Shown here piece by piece: positions 1 to 6,201 of a DNA stretch of 16,299 nt. The first letter of the stretch is position 1, and every line of letters begins with the position of its first letter. Below the pieces are notes generated by a model. That model saw nothing but the letters and a program-made list of their open reading frames with translations, made no database searches and had not been told where the DNA came from. The position numbers and the translations under genes are program-made. Source of the DNA: an uncultured Actinomycetes bacterium (GTDB lineage: Bacteria; Actinomycetota; Acidimicrobiia; Acidimicrobiales; RAAP-2); the NCBI GenBank assembly GCA_903830745.1, contig CAIKVF010000062.1, positions 1 to 16,299 of the forward strand, in the 5' to 3' direction.

Positions 1-20
1 AAGACACATAGGTATGTCTT
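1..20. promoter_or_regulatory. Imperfect inverted repeat upstream of the glycosylase gene
   Basis: AAGACA (1-6) is matched by its reverse complement TGTCTT (15-20), and a further A/T pair (8 and 13) extends the symmetry with one mismatch. It ends 17 bases before the chosen GTG start of the Fpg/Nei gene. It could be an operator or the remains of a terminator for an upstream gene outside the window. Function is inferred only from position and symmetry. Confidence 0.25.
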
Positions 21-37
21 GCAGGTACGCTCAGCGC

Positions 38-823
38 GTGCCAGAAATACTCGAAGTTGAGTCGTACCGTGAACTCGCAGACCGCGTGGTCGGCGCCACG
101 GTCGTGCGTGGATGGGCTGATCCTTACTCAGCGAAGAAGCTTTCTTCAGTGCAGCAGTGGGCGCGTGCCGTTAAAGGCCTCACGATCACTGGCACCTCAC
201 GCCGTGGAAAGTTGATGCTGATTGAAACGTCTGGGCCAACACTCGGTATGCGCTTTGGGATGACTGGTGTGTTGCTGATTGATGGTGACGCTGGTATTGA
301 CGGACTTTTCTACGGCCCTCACCGGTTCAAGGCTGAATGGATTCGTGGAGGTATGGAATTTGATGATGGCAGAAAGTTGCTGTTACACGATCCTCGAAGA
401 CTTGGTCGCTTTGAAATTGATCCCGACCTCAGTGACCTCGGCCCCGATGCACTCACGCTTACAAAGAAACAATTTGATCAAATAGTGACAATTAATAGAG
501 GCGAGGGGCCAGCGCTCAAAGCTCGTCTCCTTGATCAGTCGGTGGTTGCAGGTGTTGGCAACTTGCTCGGTGACGAGATTTTGTTTCGTGCGGGAATTGA
601 TCCGCGTACGCCGTCTGGCACATTGAGTGCTGACGAAAAGAGCCGTCTCTTTAAAGCATTTACCCAGACCATGAGAACGCTAAAGAAGCGCGGTGGCTCT
701 CACCTGGGTGACCACATGGATGGACGTCATCCAGGGGGCATGTGTCCAAAAGATGGTGGCGCAATGCGCATTGACACTATTGGTGGGCGCACCACATACT
801 GGTGCTCAAAGCACCAGCGTTAA
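38..823 (+). CDS. Fpg/Nei family DNA glycosylase (base excision repair)
   Basis: Bifunctional DNA glycosylase/AP lyase of the Fpg/Nei family, which excises oxidised bases in the cytoplasm. The GTG at 38 is chosen because it gives Met-Pro-Glu at the N-terminus (MPEILEVE). In this family Met is removed and Pro becomes the Schiff-base nucleophile with the next Glu as acid; an upstream ATG at 14 would bury them and has no spaced ribosome binding site. Other visible marks are the catalytic-loop Lys58 (SRRGK), the DPRRLGRF motif (118-125) and the helix-two-turn-helix with Asn175 (GVGNLLGDE). The C-terminal zinc finger region is odd: its four expected cysteines read C236-x2-D239 and C256-x2-H259. 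The protein has 261 residues, slightly shorter than E. coli Fpg. Its stop overlaps the convergent gene's stop by 4 bases. The exact substrate (8-oxoG versus oxidised pyrimidines) cannot be decided. Confidence 0.9.
   Translation: MPEILEVESYRELADRVVGATVVRGWADPYSAKKLSSVQQWARAVKGLTITGTSRRGKLMLIETSGPTLGMRFGMTGVLLIDGDAGIDGLFYGPHRFKAEWIRGGMEFDDGRKLLLHDPRRLGRFEIDPDLSDLGPDALTLTKKQFDQIVTINRGEGPALKARLLDQSVVAGVGNLLGDEILFRAGIDPRTPSGTLSADEKSRLFKAFTQTMRTLKKRGGSHLGDHMDGRHPGGMCPKDGGAMRIDTIGGRTTYWCSKHQR
799..817. terminator. Perfect 8-bp hairpin at the fpg-type / DUF7064-type convergent junction
   Basis: CTGGTGCT (799-806) and AGCACCAG (810-817) are perfect reverse complements around a CAA triloop. The hairpin lies in the last codons of the glycosylase gene, 3 bases before its stop, and begins 2 bases past the stop of the convergent minus-strand gene. 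There is no clear T-run on either side, so if it terminates transcription it would be of the U-tract-poor type or rely on Rho. The position fits a bidirectional terminator; function is inferred. Confidence 0.45.
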
Positions 824-1875
824 GCGCCGTTTAGAAGTCCTTCAAGATGCGCTGGCTCGTAAGGGCCAATGATGAGTTGCTCTAGAACGCCAATGCCAGT
901 TCCACGTGCTGATGTTGCTTTCACAATGTGCTGAATGTGAATGTTTGGATGGTCTAGTGGGTTGAGCGTAGAGAGCTCTAGTACTTCGCCGTCAACAACT
1001 GGCCCGCCGTGCCATCTTCCGTGTGCGTACTGTGGGTGCGAATACCCAGCTCCGCGCATTTGGAAACGAAATAGTGGAGTGAGTTCAATTGTTTCGTTTC
1101 CGAAGAACAACGTCGCACTCTGCATCCAGCGCGTCTTTGGTGACATGACAATGTCCATGCTCGCGGTTTCGTGAGTAACTGCGCTGTTGTCAGTTGGTAG
1201 TTGAGCAGCCGACCTGCTGATAGGTGTGCCAACGCTGTCGTCAAAGGTCATGAAGTGCACGCCACGGTCTGAAAAGTTAAGTGGTGACCACAAGAAGCAG
1301 AGCTGCGGTACACGAGTTGATGGAGCTCCAGGCAGTGGTTCACCAACTGGTCGAACACCCCATGAACGGTCCTTTGTTCCATAGACCGTTGCAGGCAGTT
1401 CAATTCGTCCTTCAGGAGTTTCAATCCACCCAGACCATGTTCCTAGTTGTGTAGCCCTGGTGACGTCCATGAAGATGCGTGGACCGTCGTGCATGGTTTG
1501 TCGAGGTTCTTCGTAAACAGAAGTGCGAGTTGTGTAGGTGAGGTCGCAGCTGAGTCCCTGCTCTGGTGCATTCACACGAATGCGGTTAACGCGCATTGGC
1601 TCGATGATCTCAATCGAGATTGGACCCACGGCTGTTGGCCTTCCAACAAGTGCGTCACTAGCGAACACGCTGTACTGCTTGTCGCCAAGAACAACGGAGA
1701 AAGCTCCGTCAATTACGCCTCTATTTGGATAGAGACCAAGGGCAACTGCGAAATAGAAGTCTTCGGTGTAGCCGTTGAACCAGAAACGGTCATAGGCGTT
1801 TGGGTGTCCGTCCATAACGTGGCTAAGAGGTTGTGCAGTTTGGTGAATAGGGAAGTCATCTTCAGGAAGGAGCAT
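820..1875 (-). CDS. AttH/CrtC-like (DUF7064-type) protein of unknown function
   Basis: A 351-residue protein without a signal peptide or membrane segments. It is rich in aromatic residues and beta-strand-like stretches. The YGTKDRSWGVRPVGEP segment (about residues 165-180) resembles the D/H-S-W-G signature of the AttH/CrtC (hydroxyneurosporene synthase-like) double-lipocalin fold, and the overall look matches proteins annotated as DUF7064/DUF7065 in actinobacteria. That family assignment is from memory. The start at 1875 overlaps the end of the upstream kinase gene by 14 bases, so the two are probably co-transcribed and translationally coupled; a GGA lies just ahead of the ATG. The pairing suggests both act on the same small lipophilic or terpenoid-like substrate, but no reaction can be named. 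Confidence 0.7.
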   Translation of the reverse strand: MLLPEDDFPIHQTAQPLSHVMDGHPNAYDRFWFNGYTEDFYFAVALGLYPNRGVIDGAFSVVLGDKQYSVFASDALVGRPTAVGPISIEIIEPMRVNRIRVNAPEQGLSCDLTYTTRTSVYEEPRQTMHDGPRIFMDVTRATQLGTWSGWIETPEGRIELPATVYGTKDRSWGVRPVGEPLPGAPSTRVPQLCFLWSPLNFSDRGVHFMTFDDSVGTPISRSAAQLPTDNSAVTHETASMDIVMSPKTRWMQSATLFFGNETIELTPLFRFQMRGAGYSHPQYAHGRWHGGPVVDGEVLELSTLNPLDHPNIHIQHIVKATSARGTGIGVLEQLIIGPYEPAHLEGLLNGA

Positions 1876-2917
1876 GTTTTTCCAATTCGTCTAGGGCGTT
1901 CCACTTTGTTGCTGCATTAATACCACGCTCAATCATTGTCATGAACATCCGGTCCCCACGCTCAGTCTGTTCCACAAGTACTGCGGCACAGACCAACATC
2001 ACTACTGGCTGCAGTGTGTAGCGAGAGAATTCTTTTCTAGCGATGTCTAGTGGCAGCGAACCACCTAGGCGTGAGAGTTCAGTGAGGTAATAGTTAATTA
2101 ATTCATCTTCGTAGGCGTCGCGGTCCTTAGCAGTGAGGCTGGTGGTTAAGAAGTAGGCAACATCAACCATTGGGCTTCCTACGCTCACGGTCTGCCAGTC
2201 AACAACGCAGAGTGGAACTGTGCCACCCTTAGCGTCAAAGAGAAGATTGTCAGTTCGAAAGTCACCGTGAGTCACGCACGGGGCATATGGCTTGTAGCCA
2301 CGGAACGCACCGAGACTTAAAGAAAGTCTCTTCACGAATGCAATGAGACCCGGGTCAACAGAGTCCGCGTATCGCTCAATGAACTGTGTAAACAGTGCAG
2401 GAAGAATAGCTTCCATGAGTGGTGCAAGTGATTCACTCACTCCGCCAAGCCAGTCGGCTTGGTGCAGTTCGGTGTCGTTCATTGTTGGAGCGTGAAGGCC
2501 AGCGAGTTCTTTAAGCCCCGTCATGGCCATCTCTTTGGTGATGCCTTCAAACTGGTCAGCAACATTTGCTGGCGCCATGTCCTCTAGAAGAATGAGGAAA
2601 TTGTCTTCGTCGTCACGTTCGACGTAAAAACACTCAGGCGTTCTCGTTTCCAGCGTCGGGGCTAGATACTTGTAGAAGGATGTTTCGCGTAGATAGAGCT
2701 GCTGCATTTTTGCGGTTGCTCTACTTGTTTCATCTTGTGAAGGGGCCTTGGCGACAAATGAGAATGTTCCTTCATTTGACGAAAGTGAGAAGCGAACGCA
2801 CAAAGCAACTTGCCCGTTGCCAACACGTTGCGTTTCGATTTTTGATTCGAGTGAACTTTCAAAATGAGAACTGAGCCAGTCCACGTTTATTTGTTCGATG
2901 CTTGGAATGGATTCCAT
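1862..2917 (-). CDS. CHK/APH-type phosphotransferase (small-molecule kinase)
   Basis: A 351-residue kinase of the aminoglycoside phosphotransferase / ecdysteroid kinase-like (CHK) fold, expected to phosphorylate a small hydroxylated molecule with ATP in the cytoplasm. The N-lobe shows a probable ATP-binding Lys57 (FVAKAP), Glu78 in the following helix (LRETSFY) and a hinge LLLEDM near 110. The C-lobe has the catalytic HGDFRTDN loop (217-224) and the metal-binding VVDWQ (238-242), followed by the GSPMVDVAYF stretch usual for this family. The ATG at 2917 follows an AGGGGG ribosome site 4-5 bases away. It is first in a two-gene minus-strand operon with the AttH/CrtC-like gene. Antibiotic resistance is not implied; many environmental actinobacterial members have unknown substrates. 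Confidence 0.85.
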   Translation of the reverse strand: MESIPSIEQINVDWLSSHFESSLESKIETQRVGNGQVALCVRFSLSSNEGTFSFVAKAPSQDETSRATAKMQQLYLRETSFYKYLAPTLETRTPECFYVERDDEDNFLILLEDMAPANVADQFEGITKEMAMTGLKELAGLHAPTMNDTELHQADWLGGVSESLAPLMEAILPALFTQFIERYADSVDPGLIAFVKRLSLSLGAFRGYKPYAPCVTHGDFRTDNLLFDAKGGTVPLCVVDWQTVSVGSPMVDVAYFLTTSLTAKDRDAYEDELINYYLTELSRLGGSLPLDIARKEFSRYTLQPVVMLVCAAVLVEQTERGDRMFMTMIERGINAATKWNALDELEKHAPS

Positions 2918-2931
2918 AACGCCCCCTAGAA

Positions 2932-2949
2932 CAGTTTGCCCTAAAACTG
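2932..2949. promoter_or_regulatory. Inverted repeat in the divergent kinase-dedA intergenic region
   Basis: CAGTTT (2932-2937) and AAACTG (2944-2949) are perfect reverse complements separated by 6 bases. They lie 15 bases upstream of the kinase ATG, in the 92-base region between the divergent kinase and dedA genes. On the minus strand a TTGGCA box, a possible -35, sits about 17 bases before a TTTAGG that falls inside the repeat, so a repressor site over a -10 is possible. The promoter elements are weak matches. Confidence 0.3.
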
Positions 2950-3009
2950 CTTTCTAAGAAGTTGCCAAGAATGGCTACATTTCGCGTGGCGGTAGACCAG
3001 AATTGAGGA

Positions 3010-3621
3010 ATGTCATCTTTCGTTCAAAGTTATGGGTACTGGGCACTTCTGCTTCTCGCAATCGTCGAATCCATGTGCCTTCCAATCCCATCTGAAGTCA
3101 CCTTCGGTTTTGCGGGCGCACTCTGCACCGCTGCAGTGACGGGCCATGCTCAGTTCTCAATGTGGGCAGTGATTGTTGTTGGAACGGTTGGTTCAGTAAT
3201 TGGATCAGTCATTGCGTACGAAGTAGGTCGCACCGCTGGGCGCTCAATTGTGGATCGCTGGGGCAAATGGATTTTGTTGACACACAAAGACCTAGACGCC
3301 ATGGAGCGTTGGTTTGAAAAGTTTGGTCCCATTTCAGTTCTGATTGGGCGAGTGGTTCCTGTAGTTCGAACTGTTATTTCTGTGCCAGCTGGAATTGCTG
3401 AAATGAAGCGTGGTCGTTTTGTCGCACTCACCGCAGTTGGTGCAGCAGCCTGGGTGTCGCTACTCGCTGCGCTTGGTTACGCCGCTGGTGCTAACTGGGA
3501 GCGCGTCAGTAAAAACTTTCACATGGCACAAACACCGATGATTATTCTCATCGTGTTGCTAATGGCACTTGGATTTTGGCACCGAATTAAAACTGTTCGC
3601 CGCCACAACTCTTCGAACTAG
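3010..3621 (+). CDS. DedA/SNARE-associated (VTT domain) membrane protein
   Basis: A 203-residue integral membrane protein of the DedA family, whose members act as lipid (undecaprenyl-phosphate or phospholipid) scramblases or flippases coupled to ion gradients. Visible marks are the early PIPSE re-entrant motif (about residues 25-29), the signature GRVVPVVRTVISVPAG in the second half, and hydrophobic segments near 8-25, 48-70, 135-160 and 172-190. The ATG at 3010 is the first start after an in-frame stop; a GAGG sits only 1 base ahead of it, an unusually short spacing. The last codons TCG AAC TAG lie in a perfect palindrome shared with the convergent bcp gene. The transported lipid cannot be told from sequence. 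Confidence 0.9.
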   Translation: MSSFVQSYGYWALLLLAIVESMCLPIPSEVTFGFAGALCTAAVTGHAQFSMWAVIVVGTVGSVIGSVIAYEVGRTAGRSIVDRWGKWILLTHKDLDAMERWFEKFGPISVLIGRVVPVVRTVISVPAGIAEMKRGRFVALTAVGAAAWVSLLAALGYAAGANWERVSKNFHMAQTPMIILIVLLMALGFWHRIKTVRRHNSSN

Positions 3622-3627
3622 TTCGAA
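3612..3627. terminator. 16-bp perfect palindrome centred on the shared dedA/bcp stops
   Basis: TTCGAACTAGTTCGAA is identical to its reverse complement, and its centre CTAG (3618-3621) holds both stop codons. Both proteins therefore end Ser-Asn-stop with the same codons. Transcripts from either side would form a 6-bp stem with a 4-base loop, so a bidirectional terminator is plausible, though no T-run follows. A protein-binding site is the alternative. Confidence 0.4.
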
Positions 3628-4082
3628 AGTGATCCAAGCACGCGTGCAGCGTGTCCATCAGTCTTGACTCCATACATTGCTTGTTCAACTTTTCCAGTTG
3701 GACCAATGACGAATGTTGAGCGAATGATGCCAATTGTCTTCTTGCCGTACATCATCTTTTCGCCGTAGGCGCCGAACTTCTCCATCACCTTTTTGTCAGG
3801 ATCACTTAAAAGATCAAAACTGAGTCCATACTTCTTTCGAAACGCAACATGAGACGCAGCGTCATCGGGCGATACACCTAGAACAGTGACTTTTATTTTC
3901 TTGAATCCACTCAGTTCGTCATTGAACTGACACGCTTCTCTCGTACAACCCGGTGTGTCGTCTTGAGGGTAAAAGTAGAGAACGTAACGCTGACCGAGCA
4001 GATCTTTGGAAGATACCTTCTTTCCACTCTGGTTAGTAAGGGTGAATGCTGGTGCTTTTGCACCAATCTCAAGTCTTGCCAT
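3618..4082 (-). CDS. bcp: Thioredoxin-dependent thiol peroxidase (Bcp/PrxQ peroxiredoxin)
   Basis: An atypical 2-Cys peroxiredoxin that reduces H2O2 and organic hydroperoxides with electrons from thioredoxin in the cytoplasm. The peroxidatic Cys lies in the conserved TPGCTREAC motif (Cys46 from the chosen start) with the resolving Cys five residues later (Cys51), the typical PrxQ/Bcp spacing. YFYPQDDTPG and the C-terminal TFVIGPTGKV segment also fit. Two adjacent ATG codons are present (4085 and 4082). The AGGAG box lies 1 base from the first and 4 from the second, so the second is chosen, giving 154 residues, the usual family length. It is divergent from the DEAD-box helicase gene and convergent with dedA with a 4-base overlap. 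Confidence 0.93.
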   Translation of the reverse strand: MARLEIGAKAPAFTLTNQSGKKVSSKDLLGQRYVLYFYPQDDTPGCTREACQFNDELSGFKKIKVTVLGVSPDDAASHVAFRKKYGLSFDLLSDPDKKVMEKFGAYGEKMMYGKKTIGIIRSTFVIGPTGKVEQAMYGVKTDGHAARVLGSLSN

Positions 4083-4213
4083 CATGCTCCTAGAAGTTTT
4101 CGATTAAAACAAAGAACCGTCACGTAGACTAGGACACGAAGCTCTAGAAGTGAGCTTGGGCCCACACTTTCGAACGACGGTTCCGGGTCCGACCGAGAAA
4201 AGACCGTAGTTCC
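4083..4213. promoter_or_regulatory. Divergent intergenic region between bcp and the DEAD-box helicase gene
   Basis: This roughly 130-base stretch must hold the promoters of both genes. A TAGACT at 4125-4130 (plus strand) and a TTTAAT at 4103-4108 (minus strand) resemble -10 boxes, but neither has a convincing -35 at 16-18 bases. No tRNA cloverleaf, riboswitch or small ORF with a good ribosome site was recognised. Confidence 0.35.
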
Positions 4214-5455
4214 GTGAGCAGTGAATCCCCGGAGCTTGTGACGTCGTCACAAGACTCGTATGACACCAATAAAACCTTCGCTGAATTAGGCGTAGATCCC
4301 AAGCTCTGTGAAACGCTGAGCGCCCAAGGCATCACTGTTGCCTTTCCTATTCAGGCCATGACTATTCATGACGCCCTGGCGGGACGCGACGTTTGTGGAA
4401 AGGCGAAGACCGGTTCTGGAAAGACACTGGGATTCGGACTTCCAATGCTGCAGCGTGTTGCTCGCAGTGAAAGAGAAATTATTCCTGAAGGTGGACCAGC
4501 CAGGCCGCGTGGACTCGTGCTCCTTCCAACTCGTGAGCTTGCAGTGCAGGTGCACGAAGTTCTAGAACCACTTGGTCAGGCGCTTGGCCTTCACGTCAAC
4601 GCTGTCTACGGTGGCGCGGACATTGAAAAGCAAGTGAAGTCGCTGAAGAAGGGTTGCGACATCATTATTGCGACTCCAGGTCGACTCATTGACCTCGGTG
4701 ATCGAGGAGAGCTCAACGTAGAAAATCTTGACGTACTTGTTCTTGACGAAGCTGACCGCATGGCCGACATGGGTTTCATGCCTCAAGTCGAATGGGTTCT
4801 TCGTCGAATTGCTGAACACCCTCACCAGACGCTGTTGTTCTCAGCAACACTCGACGGCGCAATTGACCGCCTCGTAAAGCGTTACCTCACTGATCCAGTT
4901 TTTCACGAAGTCGCCAGTGACTCACAAACTGTTTCAAACATGGTGCACCACTTCCTCAACGTTCACCAAATGGACCGCGTGAAGGTTGTCGCAAACATCT
5001 GTAAGTCAATGGATAAGACAATCATCTTCTGTCGAACTAAGCGCGGCGCTGACCGTCTTGTAGAGCAACTACAAAAAGAAAACGTTGACGCTGCAGCGAT
5101 TCACGGAGACTTGAAACAAAGTCAGCGTGAAAAGGCACTGGCGGACTTCACTGCAGACAAGCTCTCAGTACTTGTAGCGACTGACGTTGCTGCTCGAGGA
5201 ATTCACATTGACGGCGTTGACTGCGTTATTCACTTTGACCCACCAGAAGATCACAAGGCGTACTTGCACCGTTCTGGTCGCACAGCTCGTGCTGGATCCA
5301 CTGGCGTTGTTGTTTCGATGCTGCTCTACAACCAGATCATTGAAGCTGAAGTAATCATGCGACGTATTGCGCTTAAGCGCCCAGTTGTGGAAGTGTTCTC
5401 AAACGATAAACGACTTAAAGATCTCGCTAACTGGGATCCGACTTCAGAGGAATAA
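4214..5455 (+). CDS. DEAD-box ATP-dependent RNA helicase
   Basis: RNA helicase of superfamily 2, used in RNA remodelling (ribosome assembly or mRNA decay). The 413 residues carry the motif series in order: Q-motif region (F22 to Q47), motif I AKTGSGKT (64-71), Ia PTREL (105-109), Ib TPGR (154-157), II DEAD (178-181), III SAT (210-212), IV IIFCRTK, V TDVAARG and VI HRSGRTAR (352-359). It is a minimal RhlE-type core with almost no C-terminal tail, so target-specific domains are absent. The GTG at 4214 is the first possible start after an in-frame stop at 4151 and has no clear Shine-Dalgarno site. The deacetylase gene follows after 2 bases, so the two form an operon. Confidence 0.95.
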   Translation: MSSESPELVTSSQDSYDTNKTFAELGVDPKLCETLSAQGITVAFPIQAMTIHDALAGRDVCGKAKTGSGKTLGFGLPMLQRVARSEREIIPEGGPARPRGLVLLPTRELAVQVHEVLEPLGQALGLHVNAVYGGADIEKQVKSLKKGCDIIIATPGRLIDLGDRGELNVENLDVLVLDEADRMADMGFMPQVEWVLRRIAEHPHQTLLFSATLDGAIDRLVKRYLTDPVFHEVASDSQTVSNMVHHFLNVHQMDRVKVVANICKSMDKTIIFCRTKRGADRLVEQLQKENVDAAAIHGDLKQSQREKALADFTADKLSVLVATDVAARGIHIDGVDCVIHFDPPEDHKAYLHRSGRTARAGSTGVVVSMLLYNQIIEAEVIMRRIALKRPVVEVFSNDKRLKDLANWDPTSEE

Positions 5456-5457
5456 CA

Positions 5458-6201
5458 ATGGCCAAGAAGAAATCTGCAACACCTGTTTACAAATTTGATG
5501 ACAGCATTAAAAAAGCTCTTGTCATTGTTGCGCACCCTGATGACATCGACTTTGGTGTTGGTGGAACAGTTGCGTACCTGACGAAACACGGTGTGGAAGT
5601 TGCCTACTGTCTCGTAACTTCTGGTGACGCTGGTGGAGATGCTTCAACGCACACCAAGGCTGAGCGCGCTGCATACCGCGAAGCCGAACAAACTGCTGCT
5701 GCAAAAGTGGTTGGAGTGACTGATCTCACGTTCCTCGGCTACGCGGATGGTGAAGTTGAAGTGACGCTGCAACTTAGAAAAGACATCTCGAGAGCAATTC
5801 GTGTTCACCAGCCAGACCTTGTTATCACCCAGAACCCAGAACGCAACTGGGACCGCATGTTCGCAAGTCACCCTGACCACATGGCAGCAGGTGAAGCAAC
5901 CGTTCGTGCAATCTACCCAGATGCTCGTAACCCACACTTCAAGCCAGAGCTTCTAGATGAAGGTCACCAACCTCACGCAGTGAAGCAACTCTGGTTCTCA
6001 TCACCAACACCAACCATGGTTGTTGACATCACCAAGACGATTGACAAAAAGATCGAAGCGCTGAAGTGTCACGAAAGCCAAGTTGGCGGTAATGAAAACC
6101 TAGACACGATGATTCGTGAATGGGCAGCCACCACCGCGAAAGCTAACGGGATGAAGAAGAAGCGCTTTGCTGAAGCGTTCCGCGTTGTTACAACTGGCTA
6201 G
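5458..6201 (+). CDS. PIG-L family zinc-dependent deacetylase
   Basis: Zinc metallo-deacetylase of the PIG-L/LmbE family (relatives: MshB, Mca, BshB), which remove acetyl groups from N-acetylglucosamine-type conjugates in the cytoplasm. The signature AHPDD (25-29) supplies the zinc His26 and Asp29 with Asp28 as catalytic base, and the second His-containing motif HPDH (138-141) completes the site. A Lys-rich N-terminal tail of about 18 residues precedes the fold. Length is 247 residues, near family size. An AGAGGA ribosome site inside the end of the helicase gene lies a few bases before the ATG. In actinobacteria relatives serve mycothiol metabolism, but the short TSGDAGGD region does not prove MshB or Mca identity. 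Its stop overlaps that of acnA by 4 bases (CTAG). Confidence 0.9.
   Translation: MAKKKSATPVYKFDDSIKKALVIVAHPDDIDFGVGGTVAYLTKHGVEVAYCLVTSGDAGGDASTHTKAERAAYREAEQTAAAKVVGVTDLTFLGYADGEVEVTLQLRKDISRAIRVHQPDLVITQNPERNWDRMFASHPDHMAAGEATVRAIYPDARNPHFKPELLDEGHQPHAVKQLWFSSPTPTMVVDITKTIDKKIEALKCHESQVGGNENLDTMIREWAATTAKANGMKKKRFAEAFRVVTTG

Noticed and set aside
1447..1920. A 157-codon plus-strand open frame opposite the AttH/CrtC-like gene
   Set aside because: It is antisense to a gene with clear family features, has no ribosome site and its translation resembles nothing.
3612..3627. Reading the palindrome as an actinobacterial LexA (SOS/Cheo) box
   Set aside because: The LexA site needs GAAC and GTTC separated by 4 bases; here they are separated by only 2, and the site is at gene ends, not at a promoter.
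4086..4213. Possible structured RNA or tRNA in the bcp-helicase spacer, including two similar CTAGAAG stretches
   Set aside because: No cloverleaf or conserved riboswitch core is visible, and the short repeat is common elsewhere in the window.
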